From Prevotella sp. (GTDB lineage: Bacteria > Bacteroidota > Bacteroidia > Bacteroidales > Bacteroidaceae): DNA of 38,683 nt. Position numbers and translations under genes: made by a program. Position 1 is the stretch's first letter. Every line of letters begins with the position of its first letter. Location: assembly GCA_016285245.1 (NCBI GenBank), contig JAEEQH010000028.1, positions 1 through 38,683 on the forward strand. Reading direction: 5' to 3'. Shown in pieces: positions 14,656-22,733 of the stretch. The notes beneath the pieces are model-generated. The model was not told the origin of the DNA, searched no databases, and saw nothing but the letters and a program-made list of their open reading frames with translations.

Positions 14656-14731
14656 CGAAAATTACACATTACAAATTACATTAAGGTTATTTTAATGTGC
14701 AAGGAGTAAGGGGAGGGGGGCAGGCGAAACA

Positions 14732-14836
14732 GGATGACCTTTAGCCGCAAAAAGACGGTCTTTAGCGGCGTAAAGGTGGTCTTTAGCGACGAAAAGACGG
14801 TCTTTAGCCGCGAAAAGACGGTCTTCAGAAGCACAA
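14732..14836. repeat. Five tandem 21-bp units upstream of purU
   Basis: Five units (starting at 14732, 14753, 14774, 14795 and 14816) share the core GGTCTTTAGC and a GCGAAA-like end. At three of the unit junctions the near-palindrome AAGACGGTCTT is intact; it is degenerate at the other two. The 21-bp period equals two turns of B-DNA. All three frames stay open on some strand, giving heptapeptide-like translations, but no start, family or expression signal supports coding. The array ends 43 bp upstream of the purU -33 box. Confidence 0.85.
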
Positions 14837-14879
14837 AGGCAAGGTTTTCGGACGTAGGAAGAAGAAAAAGGCGTTTCCC

Positions 14880-14911
14880 TTTGGCCGTTTCGCGTATTTT
14901 TAGTAACTTTG
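14880..14911 (+). promoter_or_regulatory. Promoter of purU
   Basis: TTTG (14880-14883), 20 bp, TAACTTTG (14904-14911): a perfect match to the Bacteroidota consensus, 37 bp before the purU ATG. Confidence 0.82.
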
Positions 14912-14948
14912 CACACTCATTTATCAATAAGGTAATAAAAGGATTGGA

Positions 14949-15812
14949 ATGAAACAAACAGCGATACTGCTCCTGCACTGTCCCGACCAGCAGGGCATCA
15001 TCACGGAAGTGACTAAGTTTATCACGGATAACAAGGGAAACATTGTGTACCTGGACCAGTATGTGGACAAGCTGGACGGGATGTTCTTCATGCGTATAGA
15101 ATGGGAGCTGGAAGGGTTTCTCATTCCACGCGACAAGATCTACGAATACATTACGACGCTCTACGCCCAGCGCTACAAGATGAAGTTCTCGCTCTACTAC
15201 AGCGACAAGCGCCCGAGGATGGCTATCTTCGTGTCGAAGATGAGCCACTGCCTGTACGACCTGCTGGCCCGCTGGAAGGCCGGTGAGTTTGCCTGCGAAA
15301 TACCGTGCATCGTGTCGAACCACGAGGACCTGCGCTACGTCGCCGAGCAGTTCGGCATCCCCTACTACGTGTGGAGCATCAAGAAGGACCACTCGAACAA
15401 GGCGGAGGTGGAGAAGGCCGAGATGGAACTGCTGAAGAAGGAGGACATCTCGTTCATCGTGCTGGCCCGCTATATGCAGATTATCTCCGACGAGATGATT
15501 GCGGAGTACCCGCACCACATCATCAATATCCACCACTCGTTCCTGCCGGCGTTCATCGGCGCGAAGCCCTACCACCAGGCATGGGAGCGCGGCGTGAAGA
15601 TTATCGGTGCGACGAGCCACTACGTGACGGCCGACCTCGACGCCGGTCCCATCATCGAGCAGGACGTGACGCGCATCACCCACAAGGACACGCCCGAGAG
15701 CCTCGTGCTGAAGGGCAAGGACCTGGAGAAGATTGTGCTGAGCCACGCTGTGCAGAAGCACATTGAGCGCAAGATCCTCACCTATAAGAATAAGACCATC
15801 ATCTTTAGTTAA
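14949..15812 (+). CDS. purU: Formyltetrahydrofolate deformylase
   Basis: A 287-residue PurU, close to the family's usual 280-290. Residues 1-85 form an ACT domain (AILLLHCPDQQGIITEVTKF); residues 90-287 form the formyltransferase-fold catalytic domain, with MSHCLYDLL, the catalytic block NIHHSFLPAFIGAKPYHQA (Asn, His) and the Asp in TADLDAGPIIEQD. It hydrolyses 10-formyl-THF to formate and THF, balancing one-carbon units and supplying formate to formate-dependent purine synthesis (PurT). The ATG at 14949 is preceded by AAAGGATTGGA. It has its own promoter; the histidine genes follow after a 196-bp repeat-bearing gap, so read-through is possible but not shown. Confidence 0.94.
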   Translation: MKQTAILLLHCPDQQGIITEVTKFITDNKGNIVYLDQYVDKLDGMFFMRIEWELEGFLIPRDKIYEYITTLYAQRYKMKFSLYYSDKRPRMAIFVSKMSHCLYDLLARWKAGEFACEIPCIVSNHEDLRYVAEQFGIPYYVWSIKKDHSNKAEVEKAEMELLKKEDISFIVLARYMQIISDEMIAEYPHHIINIHHSFLPAFIGAKPYHQAWERGVKIIGATSHYVTADLDAGPIIEQDVTRITHKDTPESLVLKGKDLEKIVLSHAVQKHIERKILTYKNKTIIFS

Positions 15813-15847
15813 GAATTAAGAATACCACTTTCAAATATTAATGAAAC

Positions 15848-15995
15848 AACCACGAATTTATCGAATTAAACTAATTTTTTCAACAACGAATTAAAACGAA
15901 TTACACGAATCATCCGCGCTATCCCTTCGTAAAATTCGCTAAGAATATAGGAACAACGCGCAGCAAAATTCGTAAAATTAGTGAAATTCGTGGTT
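15848..15995. repeat. 148-bp spacer with AACCACGAATTT terminal inverted repeats
   Basis: AACCACGAATTT at 15848-15859 is exactly complementary to AAATTCGTGGTT at 15984-15995. Between them are further ACGAATTA/TTCGTAAAATT units that can pair imperfectly, so the whole gap between purU and hisH could fold into one long hairpin. A related half unit occurs between the CE12 and GH106 genes at 28476-28502. Confidence 0.7.
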
Positions 15996-16008
15996 AAAGA
16001 AAAAGAAA

Positions 16009-16638
16009 ATGAATGTAGCAATCGTAAAATATAACGCGGGAAACATCTACTCGGTGGTGAACGCCATGAGGCGGATGGGCATTGAGCCGCTGCTGACGGA
16101 CGATGCCGAGGCGCTGGCGAAAGCCGACTGCGTGCTGTTCCCCGGACAGGGCGAGGCCCGCGGCGCCATGGAGTACCTCCGGGCACGACGTCTGGACGAA
16201 GTCATCAAGGGTCTGCGCCAGCCCGTGCTGGGCATCTGTGTGGGCCAGCAGCTGCTGTGCCGCCACTCCGAGGAGGGCGACACGGACTGCATCGGCGTGT
16301 TCGACGCCGTGGTGAAGCGCTTCCAGCCGCAGCGCCACGAGGACAAGGTGCCGTGCATGGGCTGGAACGAGCTGCGCTTCGTGCAAGATGAGAAAGGAGA
16401 GATGAGAAATGAGCAATTGTTCGAGGGACTGGGCGAGAAGCCGTACGTCTACTTCGTCCACTCGTACTACGTGCCCCTCTGCCAGGAGACGGCGGCGGTG
16501 GCCGACTACATCCTGCCCTACTCCGCCGCGATGCACAAGGACAACTTCTACGCCTGTCAGTTCCACCCGGAGAAGAGCGGACGCGTAGGTGAACAGATAC
16601 TCAGGAATTTTCTCCAATTGACAATTGATAATGGATAA
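16009..16638 (+). CDS. hisH: Imidazole glycerol phosphate synthase, glutaminase subunit
   Basis: A 209-residue class I glutamine amidotransferase. The nucleophile is Cys77 in LGICVGQQLL (the family more often has GICLGMQLL), and the rest of the triad is His186 and Glu188 in CQFHPEKSG. HisH releases ammonia from glutamine and channels it into HisF, which is encoded two genes downstream. A segment VQDEKGEMRNE near residue 125-135 appears extra to the usual loop before LFEGL and is encoded by a GATGAGAAA-type purine repeat. The last residues LTIDNG and the TAA are encoded by the ATTGATAATGG spacer repeat, so the native C terminus probably ended around RNFLQ. Confidence 0.93.
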   Translation: MNVAIVKYNAGNIYSVVNAMRRMGIEPLLTDDAEALAKADCVLFPGQGEARGAMEYLRARRLDEVIKGLRQPVLGICVGQQLLCRHSEEGDTDCIGVFDAVVKRFQPQRHEDKVPCMGWNELRFVQDEKGEMRNEQLFEGLGEKPYVYFVHSYYVPLCQETAAVADYILPYSAAMHKDNFYACQFHPEKSGRVGEQILRNFLQLTIDNG

Positions 16639-16681
16639 TGGATAATTCATAATTGACAATTCACAATTCATAATTGACAAT
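16614..16681. repeat. ATTGATAATGG / AATTCATAATTGACA spacer repeats
   Basis: Repeated AATTGATAATGG, AATTCATAATTGACA and related units fill the end of hisH and the gap to hisA. They supply the hisH stop codon and touch the hisA ATG at 16680. Related repeats occur at 17380-17411 and 18868-18900. Confidence 0.75.
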
Positions 16682-17402
16682 GAAGATAGAACTCATCCCT
16701 GCAATAGACATCATCGACGGCCAGTGCGTACGCCTGACGAAGGGCGACTACGACCAGAAGACCGTCTACGGACAGCCGCTGGAGATGGCCCGCGAGTTTG
16801 AGCGCATAGGCTACAGGCGCCTGCACGTGGTGGACCTCGATGGCGCTAAGTCGAAGCACATCGTCAACGACGCCGTGCTGCGCAGCATCACCACGGCAAC
16901 GAGCCTGACGGTAGACTTCGGCGGCGGCATCAAGACCGACGAGGACATCGAGAAAGCCTTCGACGCCGGTGCGGCGATGGTGACCATCGGCTCGATAGCC
17001 GTCACACAACCCCAGCTGTTCATGGGCTGGCTGGAGAAGTACGGTGCCGACCGCATCATCCTCGGCGCCGATGTGAGAAACGGGAAGATCAGCATCAACG
17101 GCTGGAAGGAGGACTCCACGGAGGACCTGCTGCCGTTCTTGAAGAAATACATCGATGCCGGCGTGAGGAACGTCCTCTGCACGGAAATCTCGAAGGACGG
17201 CACGCTGCAAGGCCCCGCCATTGCACTTTATAAAGAGGTGATGGCCGCCTACCCCGACTTGCATCTCATTGCCAGCGGCGGCGTCAGCAGCATCGACGAC
17301 ATCAAGGCCCTGGACCAGGCGGGCATCCCTGCCGTCGTCTTCGGCAAAGCCATCTATGAAGGTCGCATCGACCTTCATGAATTGATAATTGATAATGGAT
17401 AA
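16680..17402 (+). CDS. hisA: ProFAR isomerase (1-(5-phosphoribosyl)-5-[(5-phosphoribosylamino)methylideneamino]imidazole-4-carboxamide isomerase)
   Basis: A 240-residue (beta/alpha)8 barrel starting [19 protein letters not shown]; the first catalytic Asp is Asp10 in PAIDIIDG and the second is near residue 130 in ILGADVRNG. Phosphate-binding loops are DFGGGIKT and IASGGVSS. It performs the Amadori rearrangement before the HisH/HisF step. A frame extension to a TTG at 16674 lies in spacer repeat and is rejected in favour of the ATG. The C-terminal HELIIDNG is encoded by the repeat ATTGATAATTGATAATGG, like that of HisH. Confidence 0.94.
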   Translation: MKIELIPAIDIIDGQCVRLTKGDYDQKTVYGQPLEMAREFERIGYRRLHVVDLDGAKSKHIVNDAVLRSITTATSLTVDFGGGIKTDEDIEKAFDAGAAMVTIGSIAVTQPQLFMGWLEKYGADRIILGADVRNGKISINGWKEDSTEDLLPFLKKYIDAGVRNVLCTEISKDGTLQGPAIALYKEVMAAYPDLHLIASGGVSSIDDIKALDQAGIPAVVFGKAIYEGRIDLHELIIDNG

Positions 17403-17411
17403 TTGATAATG
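17380..17411. repeat. ATTGATAATGG spacer repeat at the hisA-hisF junction
   Basis: Three to four ATTGATAAT(GG) units encode the last residues and stop of HisA, and the last unit's ATGG provides the hisF start at 17409. Confidence 0.75.
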
Positions 17412-18167
17412 GGATTAGCAAAACGTATCATACCCTGTCTGGACGTGAAGGACGGTGAGACCGTCAAGGGCACGAACTTCGCGAATCTGCGCTCGGCGGG
17501 CGACCCCGTGGAGCTGGGCAAGGCGTACTCCGAACAGGGCGCCGACGAGCTGTGCTTCCTCGACATCACCGCGAGCTTCGAGGGTCGCAAGACCTTCACG
17601 GAGATGGTCACCCGCGTGGCCGCAGAGATCAACATACCGTTCACCGTGGGCGGCGGCATCAACGAGCTCAGCGACGTGGAGCGCCTGCTCTATGCCGGTG
17701 CCGACAAGGTGAGCGTGAACAGCGCCGCCATCCGCCGTCCCGAGCTGATCAGCGAGATAGCCGAGCGCTTCGGCTCGCAGGTGTGCGTCTGTGCCATCGA
17801 CGCCCGCTTCGATCCTGACGGGTGGCATTGCTACCTGAAAGGCGGCCGCGAGCGTACGGAGCGTGGACTCTTCGAGTGGGCCAAGGAAGCCCAGGAGCGC
17901 GGTGCCGGCGAGATACTCTTCACGTCGATGGACCACGACGGCGTGAAGGAGGGCTACGCCAACGAGGCCCTGCGCGAGCTGGCCGACAACCTCTCGATAC
18001 CCATCATCGCCAGTGGCGGTGCCGGATGTAAGGAGCATTTCCGCGACACCTTCATTGAGGGTCATGCGGACGCAGCACTCGCCGCCTCCGTCTTCCACTT
18101 CGGCGAAATACCCATACCAGAACTGAAACGCTATCTGCACAACGAGGGCATCAACGTCAGACTATAA
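17409..18167 (+). CDS. hisF: Imidazole glycerol phosphate synthase, cyclase subunit
   Basis: A 252-residue barrel beginning [16 protein letters not shown], as HisF proteins do; catalytic Asp12 (PCLDVKDG) and the second Asp in VCAIDARFD near residue 129. Phosphate loops FTVGGGINE and IASGGAGC are intact. It combines HisH-derived ammonia with PRFAR to make imidazole glycerol phosphate and AICAR. A TTG six bases upstream would add two residues but lies in the repeat; the ATG at 17409 is used. Only 6 bp separate it from hisA. Confidence 0.95.
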   Translation: MGLAKRIIPCLDVKDGETVKGTNFANLRSAGDPVELGKAYSEQGADELCFLDITASFEGRKTFTEMVTRVAAEINIPFTVGGGINELSDVERLLYAGADKVSVNSAAIRRPELISEIAERFGSQVCVCAIDARFDPDGWHCYLKGGRERTERGLFEWAKEAQERGAGEILFTSMDHDGVKEGYANEALRELADNLSIPIIASGGAGCKEHFRDTFIEGHADAALAASVFHFGEIPIPELKRYLHNEGINVRL

Positions 18168-18192
18168 TCAATCGAAAATAAGTAAATCGAAA

Positions 18193-18852
18193 ATGAAAAT
18201 CGACTTTGAGAAGTGCGGCGGACTCGTACCCGCCATCATCCAGGACGCACAGACACGCAAGGTGCTGATGCTGGGATACATGAACGAAGAAGCGTACCAG
18301 AAGACCATCGAGACGAAGAAGGTGACCTTCTGGAGCCGCTCACGCAACTGCCTGTGGACCAAGGGCGAGACCTCAGGAAACTTCCTGAACCTGGTAGACA
18401 TCAAGGTGGACTGTGACAACGACACGCTGCTGGTACAGGCCAACCCCGACGGTCCGACATGCCACAAGGGCACCGACACCTGCTGGGGCGAGGAGAACAC
18501 GCCGATGGACAATGAGAGCCCGCTGGCGTTCCTCGGCGAGCTGCAGGACTTCATCGTCCGCCGCTACGAGGAGATGCCCGAGGGGTCGTACACCACCAGT
18601 CTGTTCAAAGACGGTGTGAACCGCATGGCCCAGAAGATGGGCGAGGAGGCGCTGGAGACCGTCATCGAGGCCACCAACGGCTCGCGCCAGAAGCTGGTCT
18701 ACGAGGCATCGGACATGATCTACCACCTCATCGTGCTGCTCACCAGCAAGGGCCTGCGCATCGAGGACGTCGCCGAGGAGCTGCAGAAGCGCCACGACCC
18801 GAACTGGGACAAGAAGCGTCGTGCCGCCAAGGCCGCCGGCGAGATGGAGTAA
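18193..18852 (+). CDS. hisI: Bifunctional phosphoribosyl-AMP cyclohydrolase / phosphoribosyl-ATP pyrophosphatase
   Basis: A 219-residue HisIE fusion. The N-terminal PRA-CH half (1-110) has VLMLGYMNEEAY, TFWSRSRN-LWTKGETSGN and the metal-binding CHKGTDTCWGE; the C-terminal PRA-PH half (about 115-205) has the four-helix pattern with KMGEEALETVIEA and EASDMIYHLIVLL. It catalyses the second and third steps of histidine synthesis. It follows hisF by 25 bp, a gap containing a duplicated AATCGAAAAT unit. With hisH, hisA and hisF it makes a compact late-histidine block; hisG, hisD, hisC and hisB are not in the window. Confidence 0.95.
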   Translation: MKIDFEKCGGLVPAIIQDAQTRKVLMLGYMNEEAYQKTIETKKVTFWSRSRNCLWTKGETSGNFLNLVDIKVDCDNDTLLVQANPDGPTCHKGTDTCWGEENTPMDNESPLAFLGELQDFIVRRYEEMPEGSYTTSLFKDGVNRMAQKMGEEALETVIEATNGSRQKLVYEASDMIYHLIVLLTSKGLRIEDVAEELQKRHDPNWDKKRRAAKAAGEME

Positions 18853-18867
18853 AGGTGCTTCGCACAA

Positions 18868-18900
18868 ATGGATAATTGATAATGGATAATTGATAATTAA
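18868..18900. repeat. ATTGATAATGG spacer repeat between hisIE and ftsE
   Basis: GGATAATTGATAATGGATAA units occupy the gap before ftsE, the third member of this family in 2.3 kb. Confidence 0.7.
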
Positions 18901-18904
18901 GGAT

Positions 18905-19615
18905 ATGCTGCTGATTGATTTCAAGAACGTCAACATAGCACACCTCGACGGCGAACCCGTGCTCAGAGGCGTCAACTTCCATGTCGACGAGGGAGAGTTC
19001 ATCTACCTCATAGGACGTGTCGGCGCCGGCAAGAGTTCGCTGCTGAAGACCATCTACATGGAGATGGACATCGAGAGTGCCAACGAGGCCACCGTGATGG
19101 GCCAGGACCTGACGACGCTGCGCCGCCGGGACATCCCCGAGTTGAGACGACAGATGGGTATCATCTTCCAGGACTTCCAGCTGCTGGGCGACCGCACGGT
19201 GGAGCAGAACCTGCGCTTCGTGCTGAAGGCCACGGGATGGAAGGACCGCAAGAAGACCGACGAGCGCATAGACGAGGTACTGCGACAGGTGGGCATGGAG
19301 GACCGCAAGGGCCGTATGCCCCACGAGCTGTCGGGCGGCGAGCAGCAGCGCATCGCCATTGCCCGCGCCCTGCTGAACAGTCCGAAGCTGATTGTCGCCG
19401 ACGAGCCCACAGGCAACCTGGACCCCGAGACGGCCGATGACATCATCTGCCTGCTGCGCGAGATAGCGCAGAAAGGGACGGCCGTCGTCCAGACCACCCA
19501 CAACCGCCAGCTGCTGAACAAATACCCGGGCATCGTCTACCGCTGCACCGACCAGCAGGTGAGCGACGTCACCAACGACTACAACCAACTGGTGAGCGAC
19601 GAGGAACTGGAGTAG
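18905..19615 (+). CDS. ftsE: Cell division ABC ATPase FtsE
   Basis: A 236-residue ABC nucleotide-binding domain starting [20 protein letters not shown]. Walker A is GRVGAGKSS, the Q loop is IFQDFQLL, the signature is LSGGEQQR, Walker B is [12 protein letters not shown] and the switch His is in QTTHNRQL. The FQDFQLL and DEPTGNLD wording is typical of FtsE, which with FtsX activates septal peptidoglycan hydrolysis. ftsX is not adjacent, so the partner must be elsewhere, as is usual in this phylum. A frame extension to a TTG at 18890 lies in the spacer repeat and is rejected. It lies 52 bp after hisIE. Confidence 0.87.
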   Translation: MLLIDFKNVNIAHLDGEPVLRGVNFHVDEGEFIYLIGRVGAGKSSLLKTIYMEMDIESANEATVMGQDLTTLRRRDIPELRRQMGIIFQDFQLLGDRTVEQNLRFVLKATGWKDRKKTDERIDEVLRQVGMEDRKGRMPHELSGGEQQRIAIARALLNSPKLIVADEPTGNLDPETADDIICLLREIAQKGTAVVQTTHNRQLLNKYPGIVYRCTDQQVSDVTNDYNQLVSDEELE

Positions 19616-19624
19616 GCCAAGACA

Positions 19625-19661
19625 TGAGATAATAGATAATAGATAAGAGATAAGAACTAAG
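19625..19661. repeat. GATAATAGATAAGAG spacer repeat
   Basis: Short GATAATA/GATAAGA units fill most of the 59-bp gap between ftsE and lysC. No promoter box is visible there. Confidence 0.55.
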
Positions 19662-19674
19662 AAAATATAAAGGT

Positions 19675-20994
19675 ATGAAAGTAATGAAGTTTGGCGGCAC
19701 CTCAGTAGGTACGCCGCAGAGAATGAAGGAGGTAACAAACCTGGTGACGAAGTCGGGCGAGCCCGTGTTCGTCGTACTGTCGGCCATGTCGGGCACCACC
19801 AACTCGCTGGTGGAGATCTCCGACTACCTGTACAAGAAGAACCCCGACGGGGCCAACGAGGTTATCAACCGTCTGGAGGCGAAGTACATGAAGCACGTGG
19901 AGGAGCTGTACAGCACCGCCGAGGCAAAGCAGACGACGACCGACTTCCTGAAGGACGAGTTCAACTACCTGCGCTCGTTCACGAAGGAGATTTTTACCTC
20001 CTTCGAGGAGAAAGCCATCGTGGCACAAGGCGAGATGATGTCGACGAACATGGTCGTGAACTACATGAAGGAGCAGGGCATCAACGCCGTGCTGCTCAAC
20101 GCCCTCGACTTCATGCGCACCGACAAGAACGCCGAGCCCGACCTCGTATACATCAAGGAGAAGCTGCAGGCCATCATGCAGGAGAACGAAGGCCGTCAGG
20201 TGTACATCACCCAGGGCTTCATCTGCCGTAATGCCTACGGCGAGGTGGACAACCTGCAGCGTGGTGGCTCCGACTACACGGCATCGCTCATCGGCGCTGC
20301 CCTGAATGCCGACGAGATACAGATCTGGACGGACATCGACGGTATGCACAACAACGACCCGCGCGTGGTGGAGAAGACACAGCCCGTACACCAGCTGCAG
20401 TTCGAGGAGGCCGCCGAGCTCGCCTACTTCGGCGCAAAGATCCTGCACCCCACCTGCGTGCAGCCCGCTAAGTATGCCGGCATCCCCGTACGTCTGCTGA
20501 ACACTATGGACCCCGACGCCGAGGGCACCACCATCTCGAACAAGACGGAGTACGGCAAGATCAAGGCCGTGGCTGCCAAGGACAACATCATCGCCATCAA
20601 GATCAAGTCGAGCCGTATGCTCCTGGCCACCGGTTTCCTGCGTAAGGTCTTCGAGATCTTTGAGAGCTACCAGACACCTATCGACATGGTATGCACGTCG
20701 GAGGTCGGCGTATCGATGAGCATCGACAACTCGGCACACCTCGGCGAGATCGTTGACGAGCTGAAGAAGTACGGCACCGTCACCGTCGACACCGGTATGT
20801 GTATCATCTGCGTCGTCGGAGACCTCGACTGGTCGAACATCGGCTTCGAGACACAGGTCATGGAGGCTCTGAAGAGCATCCCCGTGCGCATGATTAGCTA
20901 TGGCGGCTCGAACTACAACATCTCGTTCCTCATCAAGGAGGAGGACAAGAAGCGTACGCTCCAGAGCCTGAGTAACACCCTCTTTAACGACTAA
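19675..20994 (+). CDS. lysC: Aspartate kinase, monofunctional
   Basis: A 439-residue aspartokinase starting MKVMKFGGTSVGTPQRM, with the ATP/aspartate motif KFGGTSVG (5-12), the catalytic domain to about residue 280 (including GGSDYTASLIGAAL and WTDIDG) and two C-terminal ACT domains (from about residue 300, IIAIKIKSSRM and VVGDLD), which normally bind lysine or threonine. There is no fused homoserine dehydrogenase. It commits aspartate to the DAP/lysine, threonine and methionine branches and pairs with lysA 6 bp downstream, so one transcript encodes the first and last enzymes of lysine synthesis. Confidence 0.94.
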   Translation: MKVMKFGGTSVGTPQRMKEVTNLVTKSGEPVFVVLSAMSGTTNSLVEISDYLYKKNPDGANEVINRLEAKYMKHVEELYSTAEAKQTTTDFLKDEFNYLRSFTKEIFTSFEEKAIVAQGEMMSTNMVVNYMKEQGINAVLLNALDFMRTDKNAEPDLVYIKEKLQAIMQENEGRQVYITQGFICRNAYGEVDNLQRGGSDYTASLIGAALNADEIQIWTDIDGMHNNDPRVVEKTQPVHQLQFEEAAELAYFGAKILHPTCVQPAKYAGIPVRLLNTMDPDAEGTTISNKTEYGKIKAVAAKDNIIAIKIKSSRMLLATGFLRKVFEIFESYQTPIDMVCTSEVGVSMSIDNSAHLGEIVDELKKYGTVTVDTGMCIICVVGDLDWSNIGFETQVMEALKSIPVRMISYGGSNYNISFLIKEEDKKRTLQSLSNTLFND

Positions 20995-21000
20995 GACGCC

Positions 21001-22158
21001 ATGAAGGGACAATTCCCCGTAGAGCGGTTCCAGGAACTCAGGACACCGTTCTACTACTACGACACGGAGCTGCTGAGACAGACGCTGCGCGCCATCAACG
21101 ACGAGGTGCGGCGCCATGAGGGGTGGCACGTACACTATGCCGTCAAGGCCAATGCCAACCAGCGCCTGCTGAGCATCATCCGTGAGGCAGGACTGGGCGT
21201 CGACTGCGTCAGCGGCGGCGAGATAGAAGCCTGCGCACGTGCCGGTTTCCCCGGCTCGAAGATGGTCTACGCCGGCGTTGGCAAGAGCGACTGGGAGATC
21301 AACCTCGGACTGGACAACGACATCTTCTGCTTCAACGTCGAGAGCATCCCCGAGCTGGAGGTCATCAACGAGCTGGCAGCACAGAAAGGCAAGACGGCAC
21401 GCGTGGCCTTCAGACTGAACCCCAACGTCGGGGCACACACACACGCCAACATCACCACCGGACTGGCAGAGAACAAGTTCGGCATCGCCATGCGCGACAT
21501 GGTGACCGTCATCACACGCGCCCAGCAGCTGTCGAACATCCAGGTCGTGGGACTACACTTCCACATCGGCAGCCAGATACTGGACATGGGCGACTTCAAG
21601 GCCCTCTGCAACCGCATCAACGAGCTGCAGGACGAGCTGGAGCGCCACCGCATCAGGGTGGAGCACATCAACGTCGGCGGCGGTCTGGGCGTGGACTACG
21701 AGCATCCGAACCGTGTGCCCATTCCCGACTTCAAGGCCTACTTCGACACCTACGCCAAGTCGCTGCGCCTCCGTCAGGGACAGACGCTCCACTTCGAGCT
21801 GGGACGTGCCGTCGTGGCACAGTGCGGCAGCCTCATCACGCGTACCTTATATATTAAGGAGGGTGCGACGAAGAAGTTCGCCATCGTCGATGCTGGCTTT
21901 ACCGATCTGATACGTCCGGCACTCTACCAGGCCTACCACAAGATTGAGAACATCAGCAGCGACGAGCCCATGGAAGCCTACGATGTCGTGGGACCCATCT
22001 GTGAGTCGACGGATGTCTTCGCCAAGCAAACAGATCTGAACCGCTGCCACCGGGGCGACCTGCTGGCCATACGTTCGGCAGGCGCCTACGGCGAAATCAT
22101 GGCCTCGCAGTACAACTGCCGCCAGCTGCCAAAGGGTTACACCAGCGACGAGCTATGA
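21001..22158 (+). CDS. lysA: Diaminopimelate decarboxylase
   Basis: A 385-residue fold-III PLP enzyme. The PLP lysine is Lys49 in HYAVKANAN; HFHIGSQI and NVGGGLGVDYE bind the cofactor phosphate; FELGRAVVAQCG and GPICESTDVFA hold the substrate-binding Arg and the active-site Cys of the dimer partner. It decarboxylates meso-DAP to lysine. The length is slightly below the usual 400-420, with a short N terminus. It starts 6 bp after lysC and its stop overlaps the next start (ATGA at 22155), coupling it to a glycosyltransferase-like gene. Confidence 0.94.
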   Translation: MKGQFPVERFQELRTPFYYYDTELLRQTLRAINDEVRRHEGWHVHYAVKANANQRLLSIIREAGLGVDCVSGGEIEACARAGFPGSKMVYAGVGKSDWEINLGLDNDIFCFNVESIPELEVINELAAQKGKTARVAFRLNPNVGAHTHANITTGLAENKFGIAMRDMVTVITRAQQLSNIQVVGLHFHIGSQILDMGDFKALCNRINELQDELERHRIRVEHINVGGGLGVDYEHPNRVPIPDFKAYFDTYAKSLRLRQGQTLHFELGRAVVAQCGSLITRTLYIKEGATKKFAIVDAGFTDLIRPALYQAYHKIENISSDEPMEAYDVVGPICESTDVFAKQTDLNRCHRGDLLAIRSAGAYGEIMASQYNCRQLPKGYTSDEL

Positions 22159-22733
22159 AGAAACTCTCGGTCATACTCATAGTCAAGGATCAGGGCGACA
22201 CACTACGCGACACGCTGCCACAGCTACTGAGCCAACCCTGCGAGGGCGGCCACGAGGTCATCGTCGTCGACGAGCACTCCACCGACAACACCGGCGAGCT
22301 GCTTGAGATGCTGAAGGAACAGCACGACAACCTCTACACGACGTTCGTGCCACAGTACCACTTCCAGCGCGATCCGCGACGACTGGCGTTCACCATCGGC
22401 CTGAAAGCTGCCAAAGGTGAATGGGTCGTCTGCAGCGACATCGCTTCGCTGCCGCCGTCGGAGACGTGGCTCACCGAGCTCGCCGACAGCTGCACGCCGT
22501 CGACGACCGTCCTGCTGGGATATGTCACGAAGAATGGCGACGTACAGCTGAAAGCCTACGAGGACATCAGCCAAGCACGACAGGTCATCAGCCGCGCAGA
22601 GCTCCGCCGACAGCAGGAGAAAGGCGGCTGGACGACCTTCATGCACCACGACTACAACTTCATCGTCGTACGCCGTGAGCAGGGACACGACATCCTGAGA
22701 TTTTTCGAGACAACAAGGATGAAACGCTTATGA
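22155..22733 (+). CDS. Short GT2-like glycosyltransferase
   Basis: A 192-residue protein with the start of a GT-A family 2 fold: LSVILIVKDQGDTLRDTLPQ, then EVIVVDEHSTDNTGELL and LKAAKGEWVVCSDI. The usual D-x-D metal site is not seen (SDIAS instead) and the C-terminal acceptor half is abbreviated compared with common GT2 enzymes of 250-330 residues. It may act on a simple acceptor, need a partner, or be inactive. It is coupled by 4-bp ATGA overlaps to lysA upstream and to the GT-B-like gene downstream, which makes the two glycosyltransferase-like proteins a natural pair. Confidence 0.7.
   Translation: MKKLSVILIVKDQGDTLRDTLPQLLSQPCEGGHEVIVVDEHSTDNTGELLEMLKEQHDNLYTTFVPQYHFQRDPRRLAFTIGLKAAKGEWVVCSDIASLPPSETWLTELADSCTPSTTVLLGYVTKNGDVQLKAYEDISQARQVISRAELRRQQEKGGWTTFMHHDYNFIVVRREQGHDILRFFETTRMKRL

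Larger units (their letters stand above)
13974..14731. other. Gene-poor region rich in inverted repeats
   Basis: No frame here has family similarity, a credible start or normal codon composition; the longest (14405-14695, plus) is made of repeat arms and low-complexity sequence. The stretch instead holds a 24-bp palindrome, several 7-8 bp-arm hairpins (14043-14065, 14561-14588, 14624-14655), the 154-bp inverted-repeat element and an AT-only tract around 14350-14383. It separates the divergent mannan and purU promoters. It could contain a small RNA or decayed mobile DNA, but nothing identifies one. Confidence 0.6.

Noticed and set aside
14405..14695. A 96-codon plus-strand frame in the gene-poor region
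   Set aside because: It starts within the right arm of the inverted-repeat element and runs through hairpins; it has no ribosome binding site and no conserved pattern.
14018..14836. CRISPR array
   Set aside because: The repeats are inverted or directly tandem without spacers of constant length, and no cas genes are present.
14734..14952. A 72-codon frame with KTVFSRE heptads across the 21-bp array
   Set aside because: It would run through the purU promoter and into the purU start; the opposite strand is also open, as expected for a repeat whose period is a multiple of three.
19702..21444. A 580-codon minus-strand frame opposite lysC and lysA
   Set aside because: Composition is typical of an antisense shadow and both sense genes are unmistakable.
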